From positions 1-36,752 of the forward strand of contig NZ_JNYQ01000023.1 of assembly GCF_000717245.1 (NCBI RefSeq): a stretch of DNA of 36,752 nucleotides, written 5' to 3'. The stretch is from Kitasatospora papulosa (GTDB taxonomy: Bacteria; Actinomycetota; Actinomycetes; Streptomycetales; Streptomycetaceae). The stretch's first letter is position 1. Every line of letters begins with the position of its first letter. The translations under genes and the position numbers were made by a program. Below the pieces are notes generated by a model, which was not told the origin of the DNA, searched no databases, and saw only the letters and a list, made by a program, of their open reading frames with translations. Of the stretch, positions 1 through 7,404 are shown piece after piece.

Positions 1-97
1 AGCCACCCGCTACGACAAAACCCGCGAATCCTACGAAGCAGCACTCACCATCGCGTCACTCCTGATGTGGATATGACCCTTTGAAGACAGGCCCTAG
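1..97 (+). mobile_element. 3' end of an IS5-family insertion sequence
   Basis: The end of a transposase gene is followed by a terminal sequence ACAGGCCCTAG at 87-97. Several actinobacterial IS5-family elements (IS427-like groups) end in such a GGGCCTGT-type repeat next to a CTAG or TA target. The second IS end at 36655 shows the same CAGGCCCTAG boundary in inverse orientation. The rest of the element lies outside the window, so its full length and inverted-repeat pair cannot be judged. Confidence 0.7.
2..76 (+). CDS. IS5-family transposase, C-terminal fragment (cut by window edge)
   Basis: Only the last 24 residues are visible, followed by TGA at 74-76. They contain RYDKTRESYEAALTIAS and end in LLMWI, a typical C-terminus of IS5-family DDE transposases, which catalyse cut-and-paste transposition. 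The N-terminal part and most of the catalytic triad lie outside the window, so activity cannot be assessed. The stop codon lies about 20 bases before the presumed IS terminus. The fragment differs from the transposase tail at the right edge of the window, so the two IS copies are not the same element. Confidence 0.7.
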   Translation, partial: ATRYDKTRESYEAALTIASLLMWI

Positions 98-122
98 GGC
101 TCCCGCCTTCTTCGGAGGGCGC

Positions 123-2135
123 TTACGGCCGCTGGACGCCGAGGTCCGTCAGCAGGAACTCCTCAGCTTCGCCGACCCACGCCTGCAACTCCTGCTCAGG
201 GCAGTCGGCTGCAGGCAGGGCATCCGAGAAGGCTTCCTTAAGGGCCAGCCGCCACTGGTCCGCAGTACCGCGGAGCCGGAAGGGGCCGACCGGCAGCGTG
301 ATGCCGTCCTCGTCGACCGCCAGCGGGGCACTCTCGCCGGCCACGGTGACGTCACTGTCGAGTCCGCTTGCAGCAGCGTCGAGCGCTGCGTCCAGTTCAG
401 CGGTGTCGATGCGGCCGACCCAGTGCTGTGTCCCGGCCTGTGCCTCGGCGAGCAGCATGGTGCGGCTCCCCGCGCCATACCCGGTCAGGACAAGCGACCG
501 GCGGGGCGCCTCGGAGCTCGCGCTGCTGGCGTCCCCCGCATCGATAAAGGAGGGGCGGAAGCGCTCGAGGAGGGCGTTGATCCTTCCTGCGAGGAGCGCA
601 CGGCGAGCAACGAGAAACTCCCGGAACCCGTCAAATTCCAAGACCCGGGGGTCAGCCGTCGGGACAGCGTGAGCAGCCAGGTCGTCGGCCTGCACCTCCC
701 CGATGTACTCGGCGGGAGACCGGTTTCCGATCATGTTCTTGGCCGTTTGCGGCGAGACGAAGACGATGTTCGCCAGCTCGTTGATCTCTGCCGACGAATA
801 CTTGTTGCGGTGGTTCCGCAGCTGCACAGCAGGGTGCAGGCTGCTGTACTGCAGCTTGTCGGTCCCTTCGGCAACAACGGAGATGGGCCCGCCAGCCCAC
901 CAGTCCTCCGCGCCGGAATGGGCTGCTGCCAGGTAGGAGAGCATGATGTACGGGCTCTGGATGTTCCGCCCTGCCAGATCTCGGGCGGTGACGCGGAAAC
1001 CCTTCTCCTCCAGGCGCAGGTTGGCGAGGAGCGCGCGGACAGGCTCGACGGAGTCGAGGGCGTTGACGTCCTGGGTCAGGGCGCTGTCCGTCGCACCGCC
1101 GTAGCGGTTGCTTCCGGACGCAGCGAGGAACCAGTAGAGCAGCCCTTTCTCTACCTCAGGGTCTACCTTGGCGCCGGCAGGCAGTCGGCCGTAGAAGACA
1201 ATCAGCGGGTGCAGGACCGAGACGGATGAAAGGAGTGCCGAGGTCGGGACGAGCAGCTGCTCGGAGAGCAGCGGGACGACGCGCTCGAGTCCGCGGCGCA
1301 CCCGCTCCCAGGCCTCCGCCACGGACTCCCGACTCGCCGTCGTCAGTCTGGAGACGGACGAGGTCCGCTTGCCGGAGATGGACAGGCTGAGCGTGATCGC
1401 CTTGATGAGGAAGTTGGTGTCCACGGCCCGGTAGCCGTGGTCAGCCCACCGCGCCGACTCCTTCTCCAGTTCTCCGAGGAATCCCGGCGACCGGGCGGAA
1501 AGCGTCGCCATCGCAAGATCCGTCGTCTTCAAGGGGCGGCCGCCGCTGTTGACGCGGACGAAGATCTGGGTGACCTCCTCGTAGCCGAAGCCGTGGAGGA
1601 CCTCCATGTGGAAGTCGCGCTGCGAGATCGATTCCAGTGCCTTGAGGCGGCGCCCGATTTCCGCGTTGTCGATGGACAGTCCCGCCGAGCGGAGCTGCAT
1701 CTGCAGCGAAAACGAGTCGGCCTCAGGACCGACGACGTCGTAGACCCTGACCCACTTCGGACTCCTGAGCGTGGCGTTGCTCTGGTTCTGAAACGCCTCG
1801 GTCTCGATGTTGAAGACGATCTGCGCTGCGGGATGGTCCTTGAAGACGCGGTACAGCGAGGTGAGTCGCTGCTGCCCGTCGAGCAGATACAGCGGCATGA
1901 CGCTGGGAAGCCCCTGACCGGATCCGGTGGCCGCTGTGCGCGTCTCGGCTCCCTCGTCCGTCTTCCACAGCAGGAGCGTCCCGGCCGGATATCCGAGGTA
2001 CAGCGACTCCACGAGCTTTGCGACCTGCGAGGCCCGCCAGACATAGCCCCGCTGGATCTCCGGGAGCATGATCTCCCCATCGGCGATCTGGCCGATGAGC
2101 GACTTGATGTCGCGGTTCGTGCGTTCGACTGCCAT
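123..2135 (-). CDS. DUF262 domain protein (GmrSD/SspE-like), 670 aa
   Basis: The N-terminal DUF262 domain has the hallmark LLDGQQRLTSLYRVF at about residues 84-98 and an upstream ML-PEIQRGYVW segment. In GmrSD, BrxU and SspE this ParB-like domain hydrolyses nucleotides and senses modified or phosphorothioated DNA. Those proteins usually carry a C-terminal DUF1524 HNH nuclease. Here the matching region (about residues 430-480, LHPAVQLR then ELANIVFVSPQTAKN) resembles it, but the usual HHIF motif reads SSLHP, so nuclease activity is doubtful. I chose ATG 2135 because MAVERTNRDI begins the conserved domain; the frame stays open back into vsr. The gene sits 148 bp downstream of vsr on the same strand and ends 26 bp from the left IS. 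Its role is probably anti-phage defence or DNA quality control (inference). Confidence 0.8.
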   Translation of the reverse strand: MAVERTNRDIKSLIGQIADGEIMLPEIQRGYVWRASQVAKLVESLYLGYPAGTLLLWKTDEGAETRTAATGSGQGLPSVMPLYLLDGQQRLTSLYRVFKDHPAAQIVFNIETEAFQNQSNATLRSPKWVRVYDVVGPEADSFSLQMQLRSAGLSIDNAEIGRRLKALESISQRDFHMEVLHGFGYEEVTQIFVRVNSGGRPLKTTDLAMATLSARSPGFLGELEKESARWADHGYRAVDTNFLIKAITLSLSISGKRTSSVSRLTTASRESVAEAWERVRRGLERVVPLLSEQLLVPTSALLSSVSVLHPLIVFYGRLPAGAKVDPEVEKGLLYWFLAASGSNRYGGATDSALTQDVNALDSVEPVRALLANLRLEEKGFRVTARDLAGRNIQSPYIMLSYLAAAHSGAEDWWAGGPISVVAEGTDKLQYSSLHPAVQLRNHRNKYSSAEINELANIVFVSPQTAKNMIGNRSPAEYIGEVQADDLAAHAVPTADPRVLEFDGFREFLVARRALLAGRINALLERFRPSFIDAGDASSASSEAPRRSLVLTGYGAGSRTMLLAEAQAGTQHWVGRIDTAELDAALDAAASGLDSDVTVAGESAPLAVDEDGITLPVGPFRLRGTADQWRLALKEAFSDALPAADCPEQELQAWVGEAEEFLLTDLGVQRP

Positions 2136-2283
2136 GCGTTGGTGCCCCCACCCCTGCTGCTCCCCACCAGGCCGCGTTCGACCCGGGCCAGCGCGATCAC
2201 AACTGCGCTGGTCAATACGGTAGACGAAGTAGATGGCACCGGGCCTGCCGGATCCGCATGCAGAGGCCGCGGGCTCGGCGTCG

Positions 2284-2778
2284 CTACTCCTCCTGTTCCT
2301 CTCGGAGTGCCGCCGCGCCTCGGCGCGATCGGACCGCAGCGCAGACGATCGCGCAACTCGCCTCAGCCGCATCGTGCTCCCTAAACCGGAGGACGAGCCA
2401 CCCCGCTTCCTCGAGGCGCACATCCGTATCCCTGTCGCGCTTCACGTTCCTCCCGATCTTCTCTCGCCAGTAGTCGGGATTCGTTTTCGGCGGCACGAAG
2501 TGCTCCGGGCATCCGTGCCAGAAGCAGCCGTCGACAAAGACTGCGACGCGGGCCGGACGGAAGACGAGATCCGCTGTACGGCGCATCTTCGGGAGCGGCT
2601 TGGCAGCCACCCGGTAGCGGAGGCCCGCCGCATGGACGAGGGAGCGCAGCGCACGCTCCGGGGATGTGTCCCGGTTCCGGTTCCCCAACATGCTGCGGCG
2701 GTTCGCAGCGGAGGACGCCCAGGATCCATCTGGTGGAGACCAGCCACCAGTGGCCGGCTCTCGAGGCAGCGAGTTCAT
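2284..2778 (-). CDS. very short patch repair endonuclease (Vsr), 164 aa
   Basis: Vsr nicks DNA 5' of T:G mismatches that arise when 5-methylcytosine is deaminated at Dcm-type sites. The signature FVDGCFWHGCPEH at about residues 81-93 carries the catalytic Asp (about D83) and the WHGC zinc/active-site segment. The upstream NRNRDTSPE-RALRSL and the downstream LEEAGWLVLRFREHD complete the fold, and the length is normal for the family. ATG 2778 (MNSLPREP) gives the usual N-terminus; longer in-frame starts would run into the divergent AbrB-like gene. The only C5-cytosine methyltransferase in the window (31.1 kb) is broken, so Vsr has no visible functional partner here. It is linked instead to the DUF262 gene. 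Confidence 0.88.
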   Translation of the reverse strand: MNSLPREPATGGWSPPDGSWASSAANRRSMLGNRNRDTSPERALRSLVHAAGLRYRVAAKPLPKMRRTADLVFRPARVAVFVDGCFWHGCPEHFVPPKTNPDYWREKIGRNVKRDRDTDVRLEEAGWLVLRFREHDAAEASCAIVCAAVRSRRGAAALREEQEE

Positions 2779-2872
2779 CAACTCCCAAGTATGGCCGATG
2801 CGGCTTGGCCGTGATCCTAGGGCGCAGATACGTGCCCCACCCTCGCTCCGAGTGCTGTGGAAGACTGCCGCC

Positions 2873-3064
2873 ATGCTGCGCGAACCAACTGAACTGGAGA
2901 TCGGCGAGGACGGCCGACTCGAGCTTCCCATAGGAGTCCTTGCCGAGGCCGGGCTGAACCCTGGAGCTCGCATCGTTGCGTACAGCGCTGGCGACGGCCG
3001 GATCGTGCTCCGTAGGGCAGAGGATGCGCTCACCGAGTTGGTGACCACAGGTTCTTTGACCTGA
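2873..3064 (+). CDS. AbrB/MazE/SpoVT-like small DNA-binding protein, 63 aa
   Basis: The protein reads ELEIGEDGRLELPIGVLAEA and then LNPGARIVAYSAGDGRIVLR, the swapped-hairpin AbrB/MazE pattern: a beta strand, G-R-L-x-L-P, then G and a hydrophobic strand. Such proteins are transition-state regulators or antitoxins that bind DNA as dimers. I chose ATG 2873 because the domain starts a few residues later; the frame is open upstream but overlaps vsr antisense. It is transcribed divergently from vsr-DUF262, with about 94 bp between the starts, so it may control that pair. No toxin gene follows directly; the DNA downstream is degenerate. Confidence 0.6.
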   Translation: MLREPTELEIGEDGRLELPIGVLAEAGLNPGARIVAYSAGDGRIVLRRAEDALTELVTTGSLT

Positions 3065-3154
3065 CGCTTCGGGGTTGCCGAGTTGACGATCTTCTGCGGC
3101 TATCGGTGAACTGGCTGGCCTCAGGGCCGACCGCCAGGAGCCCTGGTCCGTGCA

Positions 3155-3733
3155 ATGGCCCGTAGCCGCGATCCGTGCGGGTTCGAACGCTTTCGGAACC
3201 TGGGCGCTTCAGTTGAGGACGTACGATCGGGCGCCGTCAGCGCGGCTTTCTGCAGCAACGCCCTCATCCTCGCGGCCCCGGGCCACAGGCTGACCGGGAT
3301 CACCGTCGGCAACGTCCTGGGATCTTCAGGCTCAGGCCACGGCCTCAAGCGGATGAATGCGGGGACGGAATTGTTCTACCGGCTGCTGCACCAGCTCGTC
3401 CCCTGGGAGAGGATGCCTCACAGGATCTGCGCGAGGCCCGCAACCGAGGACAGCGGGCCCCTGAGGAACTGGTCGTCCCCTACGGGCTGTGCTGCCGCCC
3501 CCTCCGTGACCTGCTGGTGGACGGAGGCGGGCAACAGTGTTCCGGCGACTTCGTCGCCGGAGTGTCTACGGGGCGTAAACGCCCCGGACTCGGTCAAGCT
3601 GGAGGAGGGCTTCACCCGGGACATGCGCGGTATCGGGCACCTCGGGACCGGCGACCTGGAGGTCCGTATCGTATCGGCAGCCGACTTGGACAAGGCGGCA
3701 CCGTTGATCCGGCGGGCGTTCGAGGCGGCCTGA
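3155..3733 (+). pseudogene. decayed region ending in a DUF5655-like fragment
   Basis: The frame is open for 192 codons, but only the end is recognisable. From about 3590 it reads LEEGFTRDMRGIGHLGTGDL and then VRIVSAADLDKAAPLIRRAF, which matches the C-terminal end of DUF5655 ('predicted transport protein') proteins with their D-R-G-I-G-H core. The N-terminal part of that domain is absent. The preceding residues are rich in Ser, Cys, Arg and Pro and fit no family I know, and another frame (about 3416-3600) looks as protein-like as this one. I treat the stretch 3065-3830 as a graveyard of truncated genes between the AbrB-like gene and the methyltransferase, not as a functional gene. Confidence 0.4.
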
Positions 3734-3830
3734 CGCAACAGAAGGGGCGGCTGGTACATCGGTCAGTCGATGCTCTAGCCGCCGCTTTGGCGTCTGCGGG
3801 CCGCCGGCCCCGGCCTCTCCGCTCTCACGC

Positions 3831-4577
3831 TCATGCCTCCGGCCCGGCCAGCTCGAAGTCGTCCTTCGTCAGTTCGGCCCGCAGCCGCTCCTCGGCGACG
3901 TTGGCGTAGTGCGCGGACAGCTCGACGCCCACGAAGCGGCGTCCCTCGCGCAGGGCCGCGACGCCCGTGGAGCCGCTGCCGGTGAACGGGTCGAGGACGG
4001 TGCCGCCCTCGGGGCAGACCTGGACGAGTTGCTGCATGACCTCGACCGGCTTCTGGGTGATGTGAACCCGGCCCTTACGGGGCTGGGAGGCGATGTAATG
4101 GCCCGGCAGGTAAAGGTCGCGGGTGTTGTCGAGGGAGCCCTTGACGCCCCAGATGATGAACTCCGAGTCCTGCTTCGGCCCGCCCTTGCGGGGCCGGCTG
4201 GACGGCTTGATCCACGGAATCGTGCCGCTCCAGGTCCACCCCGCCATCTGCAGGGCGTCGGAGGTGGTCGGCTCCTGTCGCCAGTCGGTGAAGACCATCG
4301 CGACCGCGTGCTCGGTCGAGGCCCGGTACGCCTCGGTGAGAAGTTCGGTGAGCCAGGAGCGGTAGGAGCGCTGGTCGCGGTTCTCGCCCGGGAAGTTGGC
4401 GAGGTCGTGCGCCGAGTTGCTCGTGACGTACTTGGCGCGGGCGGTACGGCCGGTTCGATCGGAGCTGGTGCGGCCCCCGGAGTTGTACGGCGGATCGGTG
4501 ATCACCGCCTGGACGCTCTCGTCCGGGAGGGACTTCAGGACGGTCAGGGCATCGCCTCGGTGCAGCGTGTAGCTCAT
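3831..4577 (-). CDS. site-specific DNA methyltransferase (beta class, N6-adenine or N4-cytosine), 248 aa
   Basis: The enzyme transfers a methyl group from S-adenosylmethionine to an exocyclic amino group in DNA. The catalytic motif IV DPPY is at residues 28-31, preceded by the usual LHRGDALTVLKSLPDESVQ opening. The AdoMet motif I, LDPFTGSGSTG, lies near residue 195 and is followed by FVGVEL. Motif IV before motif I marks the beta arrangement. The length is typical of orphan methyltransferases on phages and conjugative islands. ATG 4577 places DPPY at the usual distance, and GAGG precedes it. No partner endonuclease is visible. The gene is divergent from the tra operon across a 578-bp gap. It may protect the element from host restriction or mark its DNA (inference). 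Confidence 0.87.
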   Translation of the reverse strand: MSYTLHRGDALTVLKSLPDESVQAVITDPPYNSGGRTSSDRTGRTARAKYVTSNSAHDLANFPGENRDQRSYRSWLTELLTEAYRASTEHAVAMVFTDWRQEPTTSDALQMAGWTWSGTIPWIKPSSRPRKGGPKQDSEFIIWGVKGSLDNTRDLYLPGHYIASQPRKGRVHITQKPVEVMQQLVQVCPEGGTVLDPFTGSGSTGVAALREGRRFVGVELSAHYANVAEERLRAELTKDDFELAGPEA

Positions 4578-4732
4578 GGGAGGGCCTCTTTTCGGGCGCG
4601 GCGGAGTCTGGGCCCGCTCCGGACAGCGCTCAACGGCGTGCATCCGGCGCGAGGTTGCAGCGGAGGTTAACGGCGAATTTCGGCCGCACCTAACGAGGCG
4701 GCTCCCCGCTCCGGACCCGGGACGGCAGTCGT

Positions 4733-4761
4733 TTGGTGCGGCCGGAATCCCGGTCTACTGT
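4733..4761 (+). promoter_or_regulatory. putative sigma-70-type promoter ahead of the tra operon
   Basis: TTGGTG (4733-4738) and TACTGT (4756-4761) are separated by 17 bp, matching the spacing of the principal Streptomyces sigma factor. The -10 hexamer is identical to the one proposed for the EF-hand gene at 23.38 kb. It points towards the conjugation operon, whose first clear gene starts at 5156. The predicted transcript start falls at or next to GTG 4768. This is a pattern match only. Confidence 0.4.
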
Positions 4762-4767
4762 CTCGCC

Positions 4768-4872
4768 GTGCCACCGGGAAGGAGCGCTGCTCCACCCCCG
4801 TTGAACTGTGCTCATCCGTACCGTCTCGTCCAATCGGGCGGTGTCGGAGGCATGTTGCCTATCTGCCCGTGA
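4768..4872 (+). CDS. possible leaderless small protein, 34 aa
   Basis: GTG 4768 lies six bases after the TACTGT -10 hexamer, where transcription should begin, so a transcript would be leaderless. The frame encodes about 34 residues beginning MPPGRSAAPPPLNC and ending GGMLPICP before TGA. I recognise no family. It could equally be untranslated leader of the tra operon. The rest of 4873-5155 holds only the hairpin at 5003-5045. Confidence 0.2.
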   Translation: MPPGRSAAPPPLNCAHPYRLVQSGGVGGMLPICP

Positions 4873-5002
4873 ACGCCGTGAGGAGGCCCCTGTGCACTGC
4901 CTGAGATTACGAGCGCGGCTGGCTGCCGCGCGTGACCTAAAACCGGCGTCCGGGAGCTACCAACTCCTCTGAACCGGGCCCGCCGAGAGGCGGATGCACA
5001 TC

Positions 5003-5045
5003 GGCGCGGTGCCGACGGCTTTGCACGAGAAGTCGGCACCGCGCC
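5003..5045. repeat. perfect 14-bp inverted repeat in the tra leader
   Basis: GGCGCGGTGCCGAC (5003-5016) and GTCGGCACCGCGCC (5032-5045) are exact reverse complements around a 15-base loop. The hairpin lies between the proposed promoter and the first conjugation gene, so it ends no obvious upstream gene. There is no T-run. It may be an attenuator, an operator or part of a transfer origin; the sequence cannot distinguish these. Confidence 0.65.
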
Positions 5046-5155
5046 TCCTACGAACACCAAGGAGCCGCTGCGATGCAGCATGCCCTGACACACCCGCGCC
5101 CCGACCCACCTCCGTCGCCTGGTCCGCACCGCCGTCGTGCTGAACGGCGGCGGCC

Positions 5156-6301
5156 GTGAAGAAGACGACGGGAGCCCTCGTCGGTCTGTGCGCCACCGGA
5201 CCACTCCTGCTGGCACTGCCGATCCTCGGCATCGGTGCCGGGACCGCCTCGGCCTCGTGCTCGACCGACGGCGCACAAGGTGTAGACGCCTCCGCCGTCG
5301 CCAAGCAGATGAAGGCCATCCTGGACGGCGACGACAAGGGCTCGGTCTCCGTGCCGGGCCTGGACGCGCCTGCCGACCAGGTACCCAACGCCAAGACGAT
5401 CCAGGCCACGGGCGTCGCGATGAACATCCCCGCCCGAGGGCAGGTCGTCGCCCTGGCAACCGCTCTGCAGGAGAGCGGCCTGCGGAACCTGACCTACGGC
5501 GACCGCGATTCGCTGGGTCTCTTCCAGCAGCGGCCGTCGATGGGCTGGGGCACGGCCAGCCAGATCCTTGACCCGGTGCACGCCTCGACGAAGTTCTACG
5601 AGGGGCTCAAGAAGGTCTCCGGCTGGCAGTCCCTCTCTGTCACCCAGGCCGCCCAGGCGGTGCAGAAGTCGGGCTTCCCCGAGGCGTACGCCAAGTGGGA
5701 GCCACTGGCCACCGCCCTGCAGAAGGCCATCGAGCCCCTGCTGCAGAAGGCCGACGGTGCATCGCCGAGCCCGTCCCTGTCCGGCTCTGCCGACACCGAC
5801 AGCCCCTCTCCCAATTCCGCGGGCGGTTGTTCGGCGGACGGCGACGGGACGGACTTCGGCACCATCCCGGCGGGCGCCCTGCCGGACGAGTACAAGATCC
5901 CCGCCTCCGCGCCGCGAGAGGTGCAGACGGCGATCCGGTGGGCGCTCGGCCAGCTCGGCACCCCGTATCAGTGGGGCGGCACGTGCACCGACTCCCACGG
6001 CAAGAACCCGATGGGCCGCTGCGACTGCTCCTCCCTGATGCAGGGCGCGTACAAGGCCGCCGGGCTCACCCTGACGCGGACCACGTACACGCAGGTCAAG
6101 GACGGCAAGGCCGTCTCGATCGATGCCCTCAAACCGGGCGACCTCCTCTTCACCGAGGGGACGGCCGCCGTACCGGAACACGTCGGGATGGCGATTGGCC
6201 AGGGCCTGATCGTCCACGCCCCGCACACCGGCGACGTCGTACGGATCACAACCGTCACGTCCTGGAAATCGCGGATTCTCGCGGCCCGCCGAGTCGTCTG
6301 A
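5156..6301 (+). CDS. secreted lytic transglycosylase-NlpC/P60 peptidoglycan hydrolase (conjugation), 381 aa
   Basis: A signal peptide (MKKTTGALVGLCATGPLLLA, continuing to about residue 33) exports the protein. Residues about 80-160 form a lysozyme/transglycosylase-like domain with TALQESGLRN; Glu106 is the likely catalytic acid and is followed by DSLGLFQQRPSMGWG. A Ser/Pro linker (about 200-225) leads to a C-terminal NlpC/P60 (C40) domain with Cys291 in CDCSS, His342 in PEHVGMAIG and His354 as the third polar residue. The protein would open the cell wall for the transfer channel, the role of VirB1 in Gram-negative systems. GTG 5156 gives the complete signal peptide; the ribosome-binding site is weak. 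It heads a run of closely spaced conjugation genes. Confidence 0.85.
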   Translation: MKKTTGALVGLCATGPLLLALPILGIGAGTASASCSTDGAQGVDASAVAKQMKAILDGDDKGSVSVPGLDAPADQVPNAKTIQATGVAMNIPARGQVVALATALQESGLRNLTYGDRDSLGLFQQRPSMGWGTASQILDPVHASTKFYEGLKKVSGWQSLSVTQAAQAVQKSGFPEAYAKWEPLATALQKAIEPLLQKADGASPSPSLSGSADTDSPSPNSAGGCSADGDGTDFGTIPAGALPDEYKIPASAPREVQTAIRWALGQLGTPYQWGGTCTDSHGKNPMGRCDCSSLMQGAYKAAGLTLTRTTYTQVKDGKAVSIDALKPGDLLFTEGTAAVPEHVGMAIGQGLIVHAPHTGDVVRITTVTSWKSRILAARRVV

Positions 6302-6387
6302 CCAGCGCTCCTCCCCCTCACCTCCCCCTCGCACCGCTGGATCGCCCCGCCAGGCTGTGGCGTGCGCTCACTCGAACTGGAGTTCCC

Positions 6388-6696
6388 ATGTATCTCGCTG
6401 ACCAGGTCATACAGCTCGCCTACGACCCCGGAATCAAGCCGAACGAGGGCGGGCTCCCTGGCCTCAACGTCCTCAAGCAGGTGATGGGCTCGATCAACCT
6501 CTTCGGGCTCATCGCCGTGGTCGGCGCCCTCGCCGTCAGTGCAGGCGTGTGGGCCTGGGGCCACCACTCGGGTGGTCACCAGGCCGAAGCGAACGGGAAG
6601 AAGGGCGTGCTGGTCAGCGCGGGCGCGGCCCTTCTGCTCGGTGCCGCCAACGGCGTGGTGGCGTTCTTCTCGACGCTCGGGACGCAGGTCCACTGA
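6388..6696 (+). CDS. small two-helix membrane protein (DUF6112-like; VirB2/TrbC-like position), 102 aa
   Basis: After a short N-terminus containing YDPGIKPNEGGLPGL, two hydrophobic helices are predicted at about residues 34-57 and 71-94. A charged, glycine-rich loop (HHSGGHQAEANGKKG) lies between them. This architecture and the position between the cell-wall hydrolase and a VirB8-like gene match the small conserved membrane protein of SCO6880-type clusters, which I recall as DUF6112. A pilin-like or channel-lining role by analogy with VirB2/TrbC is inference. GGAG lies five bases before ATG 6388. The stop codon overlaps the next start (TGATG). Confidence 0.65.
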   Translation: MYLADQVIQLAYDPGIKPNEGGLPGLNVLKQVMGSINLFGLIAVVGALAVSAGVWAWGHHSGGHQAEANGKKGVLVSAGAALLLGAANGVVAFFSTLGTQVH

Positions 6697-7376
6697 TGGC
6701 TCAGCACTCCACCCATCCCAGCGGCGCATCTCGCGTGCGCCGCCGGGCGCTGCTCGGCACCGTCGCCCTGGCGGTGCTCGTCGCCCTCGCCGGCCTAGCC
6801 GCCTACCTCACCCGCGAGGGCCGAAGCCCCTCCGATACTCCGGCGCCACCGCCGAGTTCGCCCACGGCGTCCCCGCCGTCCGCGGCACCGTCCGGGCCGC
6901 ACACCCAGCCCCGCGCTCTGCCCGTTCCGCCGAAAACCCACGACCCGATCACGTACGGCAAGGCCGCCGCAGCAGCGTTGTGGTCGTACGACACCCGCGC
7001 GTACTCGCAGCCCGAGCTGCGCAAGGCGCTGCGCGGCTGGCTGACCACGGAGTCGAAGTACGCCGATCCGGCCTCCGTCGACCAAATGGTCCCCTCGGCC
7101 GTGCTGTGGAGGGAGATGGCGGCCAACAAGCAGGTCGCCACCGCCAAGATCAACGAGGGGCACTTCCCGCACACCTTTACCCAGGCCCTCCAGGACGACC
7201 CCGGGGCGATCACCCAGGCGTACGTCTACGCCGTCACGGTCTCCGGCAAGCAGTCGATTCGCTGGAAGGGCTCGGCCGCCGGCGGCGCGGAGAGCCGGTC
7301 CACCACCCTCGCGGTCCGGTGCCGGCCCAATCACTCCTGCGCCCTGGTCGGCGTCATGCCGTCCGTCGCGCCCTGA
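6696..7376 (+). CDS. conjugal transfer protein, TcpC/VirB8-like, 226 aa
   Basis: A short basic N-terminus is followed by one membrane anchor (about residues 17-38), a Pro/Ser/Ala-rich spacer (about 45-75) and an extracytoplasmic domain with WSYDTRAYSQPELRKALRGW. This layout fits TcpC/VirB8-type proteins, which have NTF2-like external domains and help to assemble the transfer channel. ATG 6696 overlaps the TGA of the preceding gene, indicating translational coupling. Assignment rests on architecture and neighbourhood rather than a catalytic motif. Confidence 0.6.
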   Translation: MAQHSTHPSGASRVRRRALLGTVALAVLVALAGLAAYLTREGRSPSDTPAPPPSSPTASPPSAAPSGPHTQPRALPVPPKTHDPITYGKAAAAALWSYDTRAYSQPELRKALRGWLTTESKYADPASVDQMVPSAVLWREMAANKQVATAKINEGHFPHTFTQALQDDPGAITQAYVYAVTVSGKQSIRWKGSAAGGAESRSTTLAVRCRPNHSCALVGVMPSVAP

Positions 7377-7404
7377 CCCTCGCCCCAGAACGGAGGTACG
7401 ACCC

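Noticed and set aside
2136..2423. Longer start (2423) for the DUF262 protein
   Set aside because: The extra 96 residues are Arg/Ser-rich and would overlap vsr; the conserved domain begins at MAVERTNRDI (2135).
5048..6334. Long minus-strand open frame opposite the cell-wall hydrolase
   Set aside because: It is Arg/Gly/Val-rich with no motif, opposite a gene with clear domains and signal peptide; long antisense frames are usual in GC-rich DNA.
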